DNA of 64,000 bases from Actinotalea lenta. Its GTDB lineage: Bacteria > Actinomycetota > Actinomycetes > Actinomycetales > Cellulomonadaceae. Under the pieces are notes generated by a model. That model made no database searches. It saw only the letters and a program-made list of their open reading frames with translations, and was not told the origin of the DNA. The stretch is from NCBI RefSeq assembly GCF_030586465.1, contig NZ_JAUQYP010000001.1, positions 248,001 through 312,000 on the forward strand, read 5' to 3'. Positions 1-9,255 of this stretch are shown one piece after another; the first letter of the stretch is position 1; every line of letters begins with the position of its first letter. The position numbers and the translations under genes are program-made.

Positions 1-687
1 ACGGGCAACGGGCCCAGCCCCAAGGACGGCGGCTGGGCGTTCTGCTCCGGCGGCGACCAGCGCGTGCGGGGTCGCGACGGGTACCGCTACGCGACGGGCA
101 CCGGTGAGAGCGACCCGCTGGACGCCGCGCGGGCCGGCCGGCTGCACATCCTGGAGGTCCAGCGACTCATCCGGACGATGCCCAAGGTGGTCGTCGCCGT
201 CGTCGACGGCTGGGCGGCCGGCGGTGGGCACTCGCTGCACGTGGTCGCGGACCTGACCATCGCGTGCCGCGAGCACGGCCGGTTCAAGCAGACCGACGCC
301 GACGTCGGCTCGTTCGACGCCGGGTACGGCTCCGCGCTGCTGGCCCGCCAGGTCGGCCAGAAGCGCGCCCGGGAGATCTTCTTCCTGGCGCGGACGTACA
401 CCGCCGACGACGCCGAGCGCTGGGGTGCGATCAACGAGGTGGCCGAGCACGACGACCTCGAGGCCCTCGCGCTCGACTACGCCCGCACCATCGTCGGCAA
501 GTCCCCCCAGGCCGTCCGGATGCTCAAGCTCGCGTTCAACCTCGCCGACGACGGCCTGGCCGGCCAGCAGGTGTTCGCCGGCGAGGCCACCAGGCTGGCG
601 TACATGACCGACGAGGCCGTCGAGGGCCGGGACGCGTTCCTCCAGCGGCGCGAGCCGGACTGGTCCGCCTTCCCGTACCACTTCTGA
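1..687 (+). CDS. menB: 1,4-dihydroxy-2-naphthoyl-CoA synthase MenB (5' end outside window)
   Basis: This crotonase-fold enzyme closes the second ring of o-succinylbenzoyl-CoA to give dihydroxynaphthoyl-CoA in cytoplasmic menaquinone synthesis. The reading frame is open from base 1, so the N-terminus is missing. The first visible residues, ending in WAFCSGGDQR, are the conserved MenB segment. GWAAGGGHSLHVVADLTIA is the crotonase core around the oxyanion hole, and SFDAGYGS is another MenB block. The C-terminus, EPDWSAFPYHF, is the usual MenB tail. About 228 residues are present, so roughly 70-90 are missing. menE and menA lie about 3.7 kb downstream on the same strand, and two minus-strand genes interrupt the cluster. 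The family call is very secure. Confidence 0.95.
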   Translation, partial: TGNGPSPKDGGWAFCSGGDQRVRGRDGYRYATGTGESDPLDAARAGRLHILEVQRLIRTMPKVVVAVVDGWAAGGGHSLHVVADLTIACREHGRFKQTDADVGSFDAGYGSALLARQVGQKRAREIFFLARTYTADDAERWGAINEVAEHDDLEALALDYARTIVGKSPQAVRMLKLAFNLADDGLAGQQVFAGEATRLAYMTDEAVEGRDAFLQRREPDWSAFPYHF

Positions 688-701
688 CGGCGCTGCGGCC
701 G

Positions 702-3116
702 TCAGTCCAGCAGTGCGCCGAGGTCCTCGGCGCTCATCGGCCTTCCCAGGTGGAAACCCTGCGCGCGCGGGCACCCCAGGGCGCGGAGCGCCTCGAGCTG
801 CTCGCTCGTCTCCACCCCTTCGGCCACCGCGCCCAGCCCCAGGGAGCCCGCGAGCCCGAGGATCGCCTCGGCCACCGCGGTGTCGCGCCCGCGGCCGCCG
901 AGCCCGGCGACGAACGCGCGGTCGATCTTGACCTCGCTCACCGGGAACCGGGTGAGGTAGGCGAGCGAGGAGTAGCCGGTGCCGAAGTCGTCGATCGCGA
1001 GGCCGCACCCGGCACCGGTGACGCCCAGGAGCTCGGCCAGCACGTCGTCGCCCGCGCCCAGCAGCACGCGCTCGGTGATCTCCAGCTGGAGGCCGGCCGG
1101 GTCGACGTCCGCGGCCTGCGCAGCGTGCACCACCTGGTCCCGCAGCACCAGGTGGTGCACCTGGCGCGGCGAGACGTTGACGGACACGGTCAGGTCCGGA
1201 CGCCGCCGCCGCCAGAGGGCGAGCTGCCGGGCGGCCTCGTCGAGCACCCAGGCACCGATGGGCAGGATGAGCCGGCTGTCCTCGGCGACGTCGAGGAACG
1301 CGGCGGGCGTCAGCGTGCCGTGCTGGGGGTGCTCCAACCGCAGCAGGGCCTCGGCGGAGACGACCCGGCCGGAGTCGAGGTCGCGGATGGGCTGGTAGAG
1401 GAGCCGGAAGCGCGCGCGTGCGAGCCCGGCACGCAGGTCCTCCTCGATCGCGAGCCGGTTCACCGCGATCGCGTGCAGCTCGTCGTCGTACAGCGCCCAC
1501 GGCTCGCTGCTGTGGTGCTTGGCGTGGTACATCGCGACATCCGCATGCCGCAGCAGCTCCTCGGCCTGCGTTGCGCCGTCGTCGCTCACGGCGACGCCGA
1601 TGCTCGGGCGGACCACCAGCTCCCGACCCGAGACGCGCAGCGGCTCCAGGACCGCGGCGTGCAGCCGTTCGGCGATGCGGACCGCTGCCAGGTCGTCGGA
1701 CACCCGGGTGGCCACGACGAACTCGTCGCCCGCGAGGCGGGCCGCGGTGGCGTCCGCCCGCAGGACCGCACCGATCCGTCGCGCGACCTCCCGCAGGACC
1801 TCGTCGCCGGCGGCGTGGCCGAGCGTGTCGTTGATGTCCTTGAACCGGTCGAGGTCGAGGTAGAGCACCGCGAGGTGGCCGCCGGCCCGGTCCAGGCCGC
1901 GCGCCAGGACCCCGAGGTGGTCCAGCAGCAGTGAGCGGTTGGCGAGGCCGGTCAGGGGGTCGTGCAGCGCCCGCCGCTCGAGCTCGGCCTCGACCGCGCG
2001 ACGTTCGGTGATGTCCTGGACGTGCGTGATGACGTACGTCGGGTGCCCGTGCACCGCCGCGGGAGCGGAGGACTTGCGCACCCACACGACGCTGCCGTCC
2101 GCGTGCAGCATGCGCTTCTCGCGCTGGAACGGCGCACGCTCACCCTCGACGAACCGCCGCAGCGTCGCGGAGTCGAGCTCGACGTCGTCCGGGTGCGTGA
2201 ACTCGGCCCCCAGGTGACCGACCATCTCGTCCGGCGTCCGCCCGAGCATCGCGGCGAACGCCGCGTTCACCTGCACATAGCGACCGCCGGGAGCGACGTC
2301 TGCGATCGCCATCCCCACCGGGGCGTCGTCGAACGCCATGCGGAACCTGGCCTCGGACTCCACCAGTGCCTGCTCGGCGCGGTGCTTCGCGGTGCTGTCC
2401 CGCCAGGTCGCCACGATCGCGCCGGCCACGCGAGCCGCCCGCACGTCGACCACCCGCGCGCCGTCGGGCTCCGCGAGGTGGACGCCGTCGAGCGCCACGG
2501 GCGGACCACCGCGAGCGACCTCGAGGTACGCCTCGAACAGCTCGTCGGCGCCCAGTGCCACCATCGGCTCCCGGAGCAGCAAGCCCGGCTGGCCCCCCCA
2601 CTGCCGGGCGGCGCGGTTGACGAACCAGACGCGCAGGTCGACCGGGTCGTCGGCGTCGTCCAGGACCGGCCTGGCGAGCAGCGAGGGGTCCGGGTGGTTC
2701 TCCAGCACCGCCTCGAACCGGGCCTCGGCGGCCGCCGCGGCCTGCTCCGCCTGCACCCGGTCGGTGACGTCGCGCCAGGTCAGGACCAGGCGGTCGGCCA
2801 CGCGGGTGATCCGCAGGTCGACGAAGCGCACCGGTTCGGAGCGCAGCCGCGAGGGCACCGCGGACAGCGACACCTGCCGCCCCGAGCTGTAGGCCTCGAC
2901 GTAGGCCGAGAAGCGCGGGGCGCGCCGCAGGCCCAGACCCGCGTCCACCTGAACGCCCGGCGCCGCACCCCAGGCGCGGGCCGCGGGGTTCGCGTAGTCG
3001 AGGACGAAGTCCGCGATCCGGGCGCCGTCGTGCACGGGGTGCGCCACCACCACGGGGTCGAGCACCTCGTCCAGCGCCTCGACCGCCCACCCCGGTCGTG
3101 CGTCGTCGCCGGCCAT
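702..3116 (-). CDS. PAS-PAS-PAS-GGDEF-EAL cyclic-di-GMP signalling protein
   Basis: A soluble sensor of about 804 residues with no membrane segment. Two weak PAS-like blocks occupy roughly residues 20-240, followed by a clear PAS/PAC near 250-375 (FRMAFDDAPVGMAIAD, HADGSVVWVRK). A GGDEF domain spans about 385-545 and an EAL domain about 555-800. The cyclase signature reads AGDEF rather than GGDEF, so cyclase activity is uncertain. The EAL domain keeps its catalytic set: SAEALLR, SVNVSP, LEITE, IDDFGTGYSS, VKIDR and AEGVE. It is therefore probably a c-di-GMP phosphodiesterase tuned by the PAS domains. I chose the ATG at 3116 because GAGGGG lies 6 bases upstream; a GTG two codons earlier has no spacing to that site. 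It converges on menB. Confidence 0.93.
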   Translation of the reverse strand: MAGDDARPGWAVEALDEVLDPVVVAHPVHDGARIADFVLDYANPAARAWGAAPGVQVDAGLGLRRAPRFSAYVEAYSSGRQVSLSAVPSRLRSEPVRFVDLRITRVADRLVLTWRDVTDRVQAEQAAAAAEARFEAVLENHPDPSLLARPVLDDADDPVDLRVWFVNRAARQWGGQPGLLLREPMVALGADELFEAYLEVARGGPPVALDGVHLAEPDGARVVDVRAARVAGAIVATWRDSTAKHRAEQALVESEARFRMAFDDAPVGMAIADVAPGGRYVQVNAAFAAMLGRTPDEMVGHLGAEFTHPDDVELDSATLRRFVEGERAPFQREKRMLHADGSVVWVRKSSAPAAVHGHPTYVITHVQDITERRAVEAELERRALHDPLTGLANRSLLLDHLGVLARGLDRAGGHLAVLYLDLDRFKDINDTLGHAAGDEVLREVARRIGAVLRADATAARLAGDEFVVATRVSDDLAAVRIAERLHAAVLEPLRVSGRELVVRPSIGVAVSDDGATQAEELLRHADVAMYHAKHHSSEPWALYDDELHAIAVNRLAIEEDLRAGLARARFRLLYQPIRDLDSGRVVSAEALLRLEHPQHGTLTPAAFLDVAEDSRLILPIGAWVLDEAARQLALWRRRRPDLTVSVNVSPRQVHHLVLRDQVVHAAQAADVDPAGLQLEITERVLLGAGDDVLAELLGVTGAGCGLAIDDFGTGYSSLAYLTRFPVSEVKIDRAFVAGLGGRGRDTAVAEAILGLAGSLGLGAVAEGVETSEQLEALRALGCPRAQGFHLGRPMSAEDLGALLD

Positions 3117-3192
3117 CCCCACCCCCTCGCCGATGATCAGGCTAGGACCGGCCCGGCCCGACGGCCACGGCAGGGGCCGCGACCCGCGTGCG

Positions 3193-4275
3193 TCAACCCC
3201 CCGCCGGGGGGTCGACCGTGAACGAGCCGGTGCCCTGCGGGACCAGCTCCACCCACGTGTTCCCGGGGGCCAGCAGCACGTCCTTGCCGTCCGCGGTGGT
3301 GAGCGTCACCGGTTGGTCCTGCGCGGTCTTGTGCCAGGTGGCCGGGATCGTCTTGCCACCCGTAGCGACCAGGGCCTGGCCCTCCCCCACGAGGTCGTAG
3401 GTCGGCACGGGGGCGCCCAGCTGGGCGAGGAAGCCGGAGGCGGGGTGCGGGGCGACGACCAGGACGACGTTCGTGGCCTGGATCCGTGACCCGTCCGCGA
3501 CGACCGCGGGATCCTTGCCCTCCCAGCGCTGCCAGCCGTCGGCGCTCCAGCTCCAGGCAGGGTCGGACTGGCTGGACAGGTGCATCGAGATCTTCGTCGC
3601 ATCGGTGCCCTGCAGGACGGCCGTCGCCTGCTGGGCGGTGCGCGCGAAGTGGAACTGCGCCGGGGGGGTCGAGGAGTGGCTCGCGTCGGCGTTCTGCACG
3701 AAGACCGGCACGTCGCCGTAGACGTTGTGCGGGGCCTGCCGCGTCGCGATCCGGTACATGCCCGGCGCGGCGTAGTCGTTGTTCATCCCCTGGATGCCCG
3801 CCTGGGGGACCATCGCGAGAATCCCCTCCTGCCCCCCGGAGAAGACCAGCGGTCCGTGCAGCGGCGCCACGATGGACATGTCCATCGGCCGCACGGACCG
3901 GATGGGCCCGATGTGGGTCGGCGTCTGGGAGTGGAACACCGCGACCAGCCTGGACACGTCGAAGTCGATGATGGTCTCCCAGACCATGTCGGCCTGGTTG
4001 AGCCCGCTCTGCGGACGCGCGAGGTGGCTGTTCTCGATCTTGACCGCGACGGCAGGGCGGTCGGGGAGCTCGGCGGTCTGCACGCCCGTCAACGGCCAGA
4101 CCACCGGGACCTTCGGGGTCGGCGGCACGCTCCGGCTCGGCGTGATCGTCGGCGTCACGGTGACGGGCGGAGGCGCCTGCGGCGTCTGGGTGGAGCACCC
4201 GGCGAGCGCGAGCAGGGCGACGGCCAGCCCCGCCACGGTGCCGGACCACAGGGGTCGGCGGGTCACTGGGCGCAC
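3193..4275 (-). CDS. DUF3048 domain lipoprotein (YerB-like)
   Basis: A secreted, lipid-anchored protein of about 360 residues. The N-terminus has an Arg-rich start, a hydrophobic stretch and the lipobox LALAGC. A Pro/Thr-rich linker follows, then the two-part DUF3048 domain. Typical stretches are PAVAVKIENSHLARPQSGL, ADMVWETIIDFDVSRLVAVF and GPIRSVRPMD. The family is widespread in Gram-positive bacteria and its function is not settled. I chose the GTG start at 4275 because AGGAG sits 7 bases upstream; an ATG ten codons earlier has no ribosome site. The gene is divergent from menE, about 80 bases away. Confidence 0.9.
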   Translation of the reverse strand: MRPVTRRPLWSGTVAGLAVALLALAGCSTQTPQAPPPVTVTPTITPSRSVPPTPKVPVVWPLTGVQTAELPDRPAVAVKIENSHLARPQSGLNQADMVWETIIDFDVSRLVAVFHSQTPTHIGPIRSVRPMDMSIVAPLHGPLVFSGGQEGILAMVPQAGIQGMNNDYAAPGMYRIATRQAPHNVYGDVPVFVQNADASHSSTPPAQFHFARTAQQATAVLQGTDATKISMHLSSQSDPAWSWSADGWQRWEGKDPAVVADGSRIQATNVVLVVAPHPASGFLAQLGAPVPTYDLVGEGQALVATGGKTIPATWHKTAQDQPVTLTTADGKDVLLAPGNTWVELVPQGTGSFTVDPPAGG

Positions 4276-4358
4276 GGCAGGACTCCTTCGCGTCGCCGGT
4301 GGCATCGGGCCGCCCTCGAGGGCGCGGCCTCACTCTACGGCCCGCCTAGGGTGGGACG

Positions 4359-5486
4359 GTGCACAGACTGGTCCCGTGGCCCGTTGCCGGCCGCACCGCG
4401 GTCGACCTGGTCCGCGCCGTGGCGGCCGCGCTGGACGGCAGCGGCCCCGCGCTGGCGCCGCATGCGGGCGGCGTGACTCCTGCCCTGCCCGCCGACGTGC
4501 CCGACGGTGTCGCCGCGGTGCTCGCGACCTCGGGCTCGACGGGCAGGCCGCGCGGGGTGCTGCTGGACGCGGCCGCCCTGGTCGCCTCGGCCACCGCGAC
4601 CCACGATCGCCTGGGCGGTCCAGGCCGCTGGGTGCTCGCCCTGCCGCCCGAGCACGTCGCGGGCCTGCAGGTCGTGGTGCGCTCCACGCTCGCCGGGGTC
4701 GAGCCCGTGCTCGCGGACCCTCGCGACATCGGGACGGTGGCCATGGCGGCCCGTGAGGGCCGCGTGCGCTACGCCGCGCTCGTGCCCACCCAGCTGCATC
4801 GCGCGATCGCGGGGGTTCGCGACCGCCTGCCGGCGGACCTCGCGGCGCTGGCCGGGCTCGAGGCGATCCTGGTGGGCGGTGCGGCCGTGCCGCCCACGCT
4901 CCTGGAGCACGGACGAGCCCTGGGGTTGCGCCTGGTCACCACCTACGGGTCGACGGAGACCAGCGGCGGCTGCGTCTACGACGGCGTCCCGCTGGACGGC
5001 GTGAGGGTGGAACTCGTCGACGATGTGGTGCGGGTGGCCGGGCCGACCCTGGCCCGCGGCTACACCGAGCCCACTGCCGACGCGTTCGTGGAGCGCGACC
5101 TGCGCCGCTGGTTCGTCACCTCCGACCTTGGCCGGTGGACCGCCGACGGCCGGCTGGAGGTCCTGGGCAGGCGCGACGACGTGCTCGTCGTGGGCGGGAC
5201 GAACGTCGCGCCGCAGGCGGTGGAACGCGCGCTCGCGACGCTGCCCGAGATCGGGGAGGTCTGCGTGGTGGGCGTGCCCGACGAGCGATGGGGTCACGTG
5301 CCGGTCGCGGTGGTCGTCGCGCGTGCGCCCACCGACCTGCAACGGGCCCGGGACGTCGCGGTGCGTACCCTGGGCTCCGCCGCGGCCCCGCGCCGGCTCG
5401 TCGAGGTGGCTGCGCTGCCCATGCGCCCCTCGGGGAAGGTCGACCGGGCAGCCGTGGCGCGCCTGGTGACCGACGAGGAGGAGTGA
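4359..5486 (+). CDS. menE: o-succinylbenzoate-CoA ligase MenE
   Basis: An AMP-forming acyl-CoA synthetase of 375 residues that activates o-succinylbenzoate for MenB. It is short for the superfamily, as actinobacterial MenE often is. The P-loop-like motif is ATSGSTGRPRGVLL. The adenylate block is TTYGSTETSGGCVYDG. The hinge region is SDLGRWTADGRLEVLGRRDD, and the C-terminal catalytic lysine lies in PMRPSGKVDRAAV. It starts at GTG 4359. Its stop codon overlaps the menA start by one base (TGATG), so the two genes are translationally coupled. Menaquinone context and sequence agree. Confidence 0.94.
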   Translation: MHRLVPWPVAGRTAVDLVRAVAAALDGSGPALAPHAGGVTPALPADVPDGVAAVLATSGSTGRPRGVLLDAAALVASATATHDRLGGPGRWVLALPPEHVAGLQVVVRSTLAGVEPVLADPRDIGTVAMAAREGRVRYAALVPTQLHRAIAGVRDRLPADLAALAGLEAILVGGAAVPPTLLEHGRALGLRLVTTYGSTETSGGCVYDGVPLDGVRVELVDDVVRVAGPTLARGYTEPTADAFVERDLRRWFVTSDLGRWTADGRLEVLGRRDDVLVVGGTNVAPQAVERALATLPEIGEVCVVGVPDERWGHVPVAVVVARAPTDLQRARDVAVRTLGSAAAPRRLVEVAALPMRPSGKVDRAAVARLVTDEEE

Positions 5487-6355
5487 TGGCGACAGCAGCC
5501 GAGTGGCTCGAGGGCGCGCGCCCGCGCACGCTGCCGGCGGCACTCGCCCCCGTGCTGGTGGGCACGGGCGCTGCGGCGCAGCAGGGGTCGGCGCACCTGG
5601 ACCGGGCGGCGCTCGCCGCGGGCGTCGCGCTCGCTCTCCAGGTCGGGGTCAACTTCGCCAACGACTACTCCGACGGCGTGCGCGGGACGGACCTGGAGCG
5701 GGTCGGCCCCATGCGGCTGACGGCCTCGGGCGCGGCCCCGCCGTCTCAGGTCCGTGGCGCCGCGTGGGCGGCGTTCGGGACGGGCGGGGTGCTCGGACTG
5801 TGGTTGTGTGCGCTCAGCGCCCAGTGGTGGCTCGTGGCCGTGGGGGCGGTCGCCGTCCTCGCGGCATGGACGTACACCGGGGGCCGCAACCCCTACGGCT
5901 ACCGGGGCCTGGGTGAGGTCGGCGTGTTCGTGTTCTTCGGCCTGGTCGCGGTGCTCGGCACCACCTGGACGCAGGCCGGTCTCCCGCAGTGGCCGGCGTG
6001 GGCGGGCGCGGTCGGGGTCGGCCTGCTGGCCTGCGCGTTGCTGATGGTCAACAACATCCGCGACGTGCCCACCGACGCGGTCGCGGGCAAGCGCACCCTG
6101 GCGGTGCGCCTCGGTGAGCGCAGGGCACGGTGGCTGTACGCGACGTTCCTGTGGGTCCCCCTCGCGCTGGGCGCCACGTGCGCCCTGGTCGCCCCGTGGT
6201 CCCTGCTGGTCCTGCTGCTCGCGCTGCCGGTGGCGCTGCTGTCGAGCACCGTGGTCCTGGGCGCGCGCGGCACGCTGCTGCGCCCCGTGCTGGCGGGCAC
6301 GGGGATGCTCGAGCTCGCCTTCGGCGTGCTGCTGGGCCTGGGCCTGGCCCTGTGA
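5486..6355 (+). CDS. menA: 1,4-dihydroxy-2-naphthoate polyprenyltransferase MenA
   Basis: An integral membrane prenyltransferase of 289 residues in the UbiA superfamily. It attaches the polyprenyl chain to dihydroxynaphthoate, making demethylmenaquinone. The two Asp-rich metal and diphosphate sites are NFANDYSDGVRGTD (about residues 56-69) and NNIRDVPTDAVAGKRTLAVR (about 190-209). Seven to nine hydrophobic helices follow the family pattern. The N-terminal WLEGARPRTLPAALAPVLVG is the usual MenA opening. The start is the ATG at 5486, overlapping the menE stop. An upstream extension of the same frame runs inside menE and is not credible. Confidence 0.95.
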   Translation: MATAAEWLEGARPRTLPAALAPVLVGTGAAAQQGSAHLDRAALAAGVALALQVGVNFANDYSDGVRGTDLERVGPMRLTASGAAPPSQVRGAAWAAFGTGGVLGLWLCALSAQWWLVAVGAVAVLAAWTYTGGRNPYGYRGLGEVGVFVFFGLVAVLGTTWTQAGLPQWPAWAGAVGVGLLACALLMVNNIRDVPTDAVAGKRTLAVRLGERRARWLYATFLWVPLALGATCALVAPWSLLVLLLALPVALLSSTVVLGARGTLLRPVLAGTGMLELAFGVLLGLGLAL

Positions 6356-6645
6356 GCGCAGCCGCGGTCCGGCGGGCTCAGCGGGGCGGGAGGTAGCGAG
6401 GCGCGCTTCCCCGACGGTGCTCGGCGGCCCACGCGGCGAAGCGGCGCTCAGACACCGATCCGTGCTGGGGCGTCCGCAGTGTGGATGCCGATCCGGGCCG
6501 CCGACCGGCTTCGCCGCGTCAGCCGCCGTCCCCACCATCGCCCACGTCGCCCGCGCGCTCATGCCGCCGTCGCGGTGCAGCGGGACGTCACGGAGACCGG
6601 CCGAGCGACGACGGCGAGCTCGACCGTCACACCTTGGTGCCGAGC
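6356..6645. other. Gene-poor spacer between menA and a convergent peptidase gene
   Basis: About 290 bases with no convincing gene. A minus-strand frame starting at a GTG near 6455 and ending at 6378 could encode about 25 residues ending in RYLPPR, but nothing supports its expression. The same 16 bases (6376-6391 and 6644-6659) include that stop codon and the stop codon of the peptidase gene. I see no clear terminator. Confidence 0.4.
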
Positions 6646-9138
6646 TCAGCGGGGCGGGACGACGTATCCCACGACGTCGACGATCAGCGACATCGAGGCT
6701 CCGTTGTTGTAGAGCAGGACCTGGTTGTGTGTGGCGCCGCCGAGGGCGACGACCGTCGTGTTCGACGAGTCCACCCCGCCGACCGGGTTGAACGCCGACG
6801 TCCGGACGCATGACGACAGCGCCATCCCCGCCGGGCACGCCGAGACGTAGGAGACCCCGGTGGTCGCGGTGGACGTCAGGTTCAGCACGGCGGCGGTCGC
6901 ACCTGCGGGCGCACCGGAGAGAGTCAGCGTCGTGGTGGCGCCCCGGCCCATCGGCTGACCGTTCAGAGCCCGGACGGGGACGATCGGGTCGAGCGCGCCG
7001 CCCGTGGCCGACGCCGGGACGTAGTAGCCCGCGACGTCGACGATGACACGGGTCGACCCGGCCTTGTTGTACACCTGGAGCTGGTTGCCGTAGGGGCCCC
7101 CCAGCTTCACGACGGAGAAGTTCGCGATGTCGCGACCCGGCACGGGATTGACGTTCGAGGTGGACCGGCAGGTCGCGAGCGCCTGGCCGGCCGGGCAGAC
7201 CGAGACGTATCCGATGGCGGTCGCGGCACTCGACGTCGTGTTGAGGGCGACGGCGCTCGCCCCGGCCGGGACCTGACCCAGGCTCAGGGTGACGAGCTGT
7301 CCGGCCCCGAGGCGCTGGTCCATGGCGCGGCTCGGCGGCCGGGCCTCGAACAGCGCTCCGGAGGACGCGCTCGTGGCCGACGCGCCCGGGACGTAGTAGC
7401 CCTGCACATCGACGATCAGGCTCAACGTCCCGGCGTGGTTGTACACGGTCACCTGGTTGCCGTTCGCGCCACCCAGGGCGACCGTCGCGGCGGACGCGGT
7501 GTCCACGCCTGCGGTCGGGTTGAGCACGGAGGTGGACCGGCACACCGCCAGCGGCGTGCCGGCGGCGCAGGCCGAGAGGTACGACGTCTGGTGCACGTTC
7601 GTGACCGTGAGGTTGAGCGCGACCGCGATCGCCCCGGCCGGTGCGCCCGGCACGCTGAACGTGTAGGTGGACTGCGGTCCGAGGGTCACACGGTTGAGCA
7701 GTCGGGTCGGGTCGACGGGCTGGAAGCCGCCGTCGCCGACGGGCGGCGTGGCGGCGGCACGGGCGACCTGGATCGTGGCCCCCGAGGTCGTGACGTCGGC
7801 GACCGTCACGCGCACCTGGCCGTCAGCGGTCTCGAAGGACTGGCCCGCCGGGATGACGAAGGAGCCGTTCGGGCCGGCTGCGAGCAGCCAGGTCTGGGCC
7901 CCGAGCCCGCGCTGGTCGACGCGGTGCACGATGACGCCGGGCAGGAACCTCGCGCGCGAGCAGCTCGTGGTGCCCGTCGGGCACCCGCGACGCGTGGTCG
8001 CCAGGTCCGCGTCGCGGCCCACCGCGCCGCGGTACTCGACGTAGTAGGTGGCGTCGCCGGTGGTGAAGCGCACGAACCGCAGCCCGGTACCCCCACCGAC
8101 CGGCGCGATGGTCACGTCCGCCGAGCCCGTGACGTCGCGCATGGAGGCCGCGTCCAGGAGTCCCAGCGTGTCGAGCTGGGCTCCGGAGAGCGGCCCGACG
8201 CCCCCGATGCTCAGGCCCATCACGTCGTACGCGTCGCCGTAGGTCACGTCCGTGCACTGGTCGGCGGACCCGTCCGCGGCGTCCGGGCACGCGTAGCGCA
8301 CGTTGGAGTGCCCGAGCCCGAGCGTGTGGCCGAGCTCGTGCGCCTCGGTGACCTGACGTTCGCCTGTGCTGCCGGCGCCGTTGATCCACGCCGACCCGCC
8401 CGAGGAGAGGTTCGCCACGCCGGCGAACGGGCAGGACGGCAGGCGCGGCGTGTAGGTGATGGTGTGCCGGCCGGTGCCCACCGTGGGTGCCACCCCGGCC
8501 TTGCCCGCCGTCCAGGACAGGAAGGCGATGACCTGCGCGGTCGTGCAGGACCCGGTGCCGCCCCAGTCGGCGTAGGAGCCCGCAGCCACCTGTGCGCCCG
8601 CCGTGAACACGACGGCACCACCGGTGGAGTCGGACCAGTACGGCGCGACGGCGCTGCTCAGGTCCGTCGCGAGGTCCGCGGGGCGGATCGTGTCTGCCGT
8701 CTGTCCCGGCAACGTGGCGGTCAGCACCTGCACGGTGCGGCTGATCGACCCGGGCACGAGCTCGGCCAGACCCTGGTCGGGCTGCGACGCACCGCCCTGG
8801 GCCGGGGCGGTCACGTCCACCAGCTGGGCCGGCGCGCCCGCGTCCGCGGTCGTCGGGTCCTGGTCCGCGGCCTGGACCGCGCCGAGCCGGACCGTGACGG
8901 TGGAGCCGGTGGGCACGTCGGCCAGGACGCCGTCGGCGACGCGCACCGCACCGCCGCTGTCGGGGACCACGGCGGTGAGGTCGACGTCCGTGCCGTCGCC
9001 CACGTCCACGACGAGTCGCTGGACAGTGCCGACGAGCTCGGCGGTCCCGGCCACCGCGGGGGCGGCCCACCCTGCTACGACGACTGCGAGGACGGCGACC
9101 AGGGCCGTCCTGCGGCGACGGATGCGCTCTGCCGTCAA
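6646..9138 (-). CDS. Secreted zinc metallopeptidase with three C-terminal Cys-pair repeats
   Basis: An exported protease of about 830 residues. An Arg-rich signal peptide (TAERIRRRRTALVAV, then a hydrophobic core ending APAVAG) is followed by a propeptide-like region. The metzincin active site is HELGHTLGLGH at residues 267-277, with zinc-binding His267, His271 and His277 and catalytic Glu268. The Met-turn is YDVMGLS, with Met307. The last roughly 370 residues contain three copies of a 115-130-residue module. Each has a CxAGxxLxxC pair, an NP(V/T)xGxD segment and an IVDVxGYxVP end, a pattern suited to an extracellular adhesion or substrate-binding domain. I prefer the TTG start at 9138, because GGAGGG lies 6 bases upstream. 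A GTG 33 bases earlier lacks a ribosome site. Confidence 0.85.
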   Translation of the reverse strand: MTAERIRRRRTALVAVLAVVVAGWAAPAVAGTAELVGTVQRLVVDVGDGTDVDLTAVVPDSGGAVRVADGVLADVPTGSTVTVRLGAVQAADQDPTTADAGAPAQLVDVTAPAQGGASQPDQGLAELVPGSISRTVQVLTATLPGQTADTIRPADLATDLSSAVAPYWSDSTGGAVVFTAGAQVAAGSYADWGGTGSCTTAQVIAFLSWTAGKAGVAPTVGTGRHTITYTPRLPSCPFAGVANLSSGGSAWINGAGSTGERQVTEAHELGHTLGLGHSNVRYACPDAADGSADQCTDVTYGDAYDVMGLSIGGVGPLSGAQLDTLGLLDAASMRDVTGSADVTIAPVGGGTGLRFVRFTTGDATYYVEYRGAVGRDADLATTRRGCPTGTTSCSRARFLPGVIVHRVDQRGLGAQTWLLAAGPNGSFVIPAGQSFETADGQVRVTVADVTTSGATIQVARAAATPPVGDGGFQPVDPTRLLNRVTLGPQSTYTFSVPGAPAGAIAVALNLTVTNVHQTSYLSACAAGTPLAVCRSTSVLNPTAGVDTASAATVALGGANGNQVTVYNHAGTLSLIVDVQGYYVPGASATSASSGALFEARPPSRAMDQRLGAGQLVTLSLGQVPAGASAVALNTTSSAATAIGYVSVCPAGQALATCRSTSNVNPVPGRDIANFSVVKLGGPYGNQLQVYNKAGSTRVIVDVAGYYVPASATGGALDPIVPVRALNGQPMGRGATTTLTLSGAPAGATAAVLNLTSTATTGVSYVSACPAGMALSSCVRTSAFNPVGGVDSSNTTVVALGGATHNQVLLYNNGASMSLIVDVVGYVVPPR

Positions 9139-9255
9139 GGGGTGCCCTCCCGATCGCGCGGCGCCGTACACACGACGCCTACCGTGAGATCTGTCGGCAT
9201 CAGCGGGACGACCTTGAGCCGTCGGCGGGCACCGGAGGGCCTGCTGTGTCGAGCC

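Noticed and set aside
264-1934. Long plus-strand open frame (556 codons) over menB and the PAS-GGDEF-EAL gene
   Set aside because: Arg/Pro/His-rich shadow frame without family motifs; the true genes in other frames have clear domains.
5135-5485. Extension of the menA frame into menE
   Set aside because: It would add about 117 Arg-rich residues before the conserved MenA start; ATG 5486 overlaps the menE stop in the usual coupled way.
6378-6455. 25-codon minus-strand frame ending RYLPPR
   Set aside because: Too short, no ribosome site and no homology that I recognise; noted only within the spacer entry.
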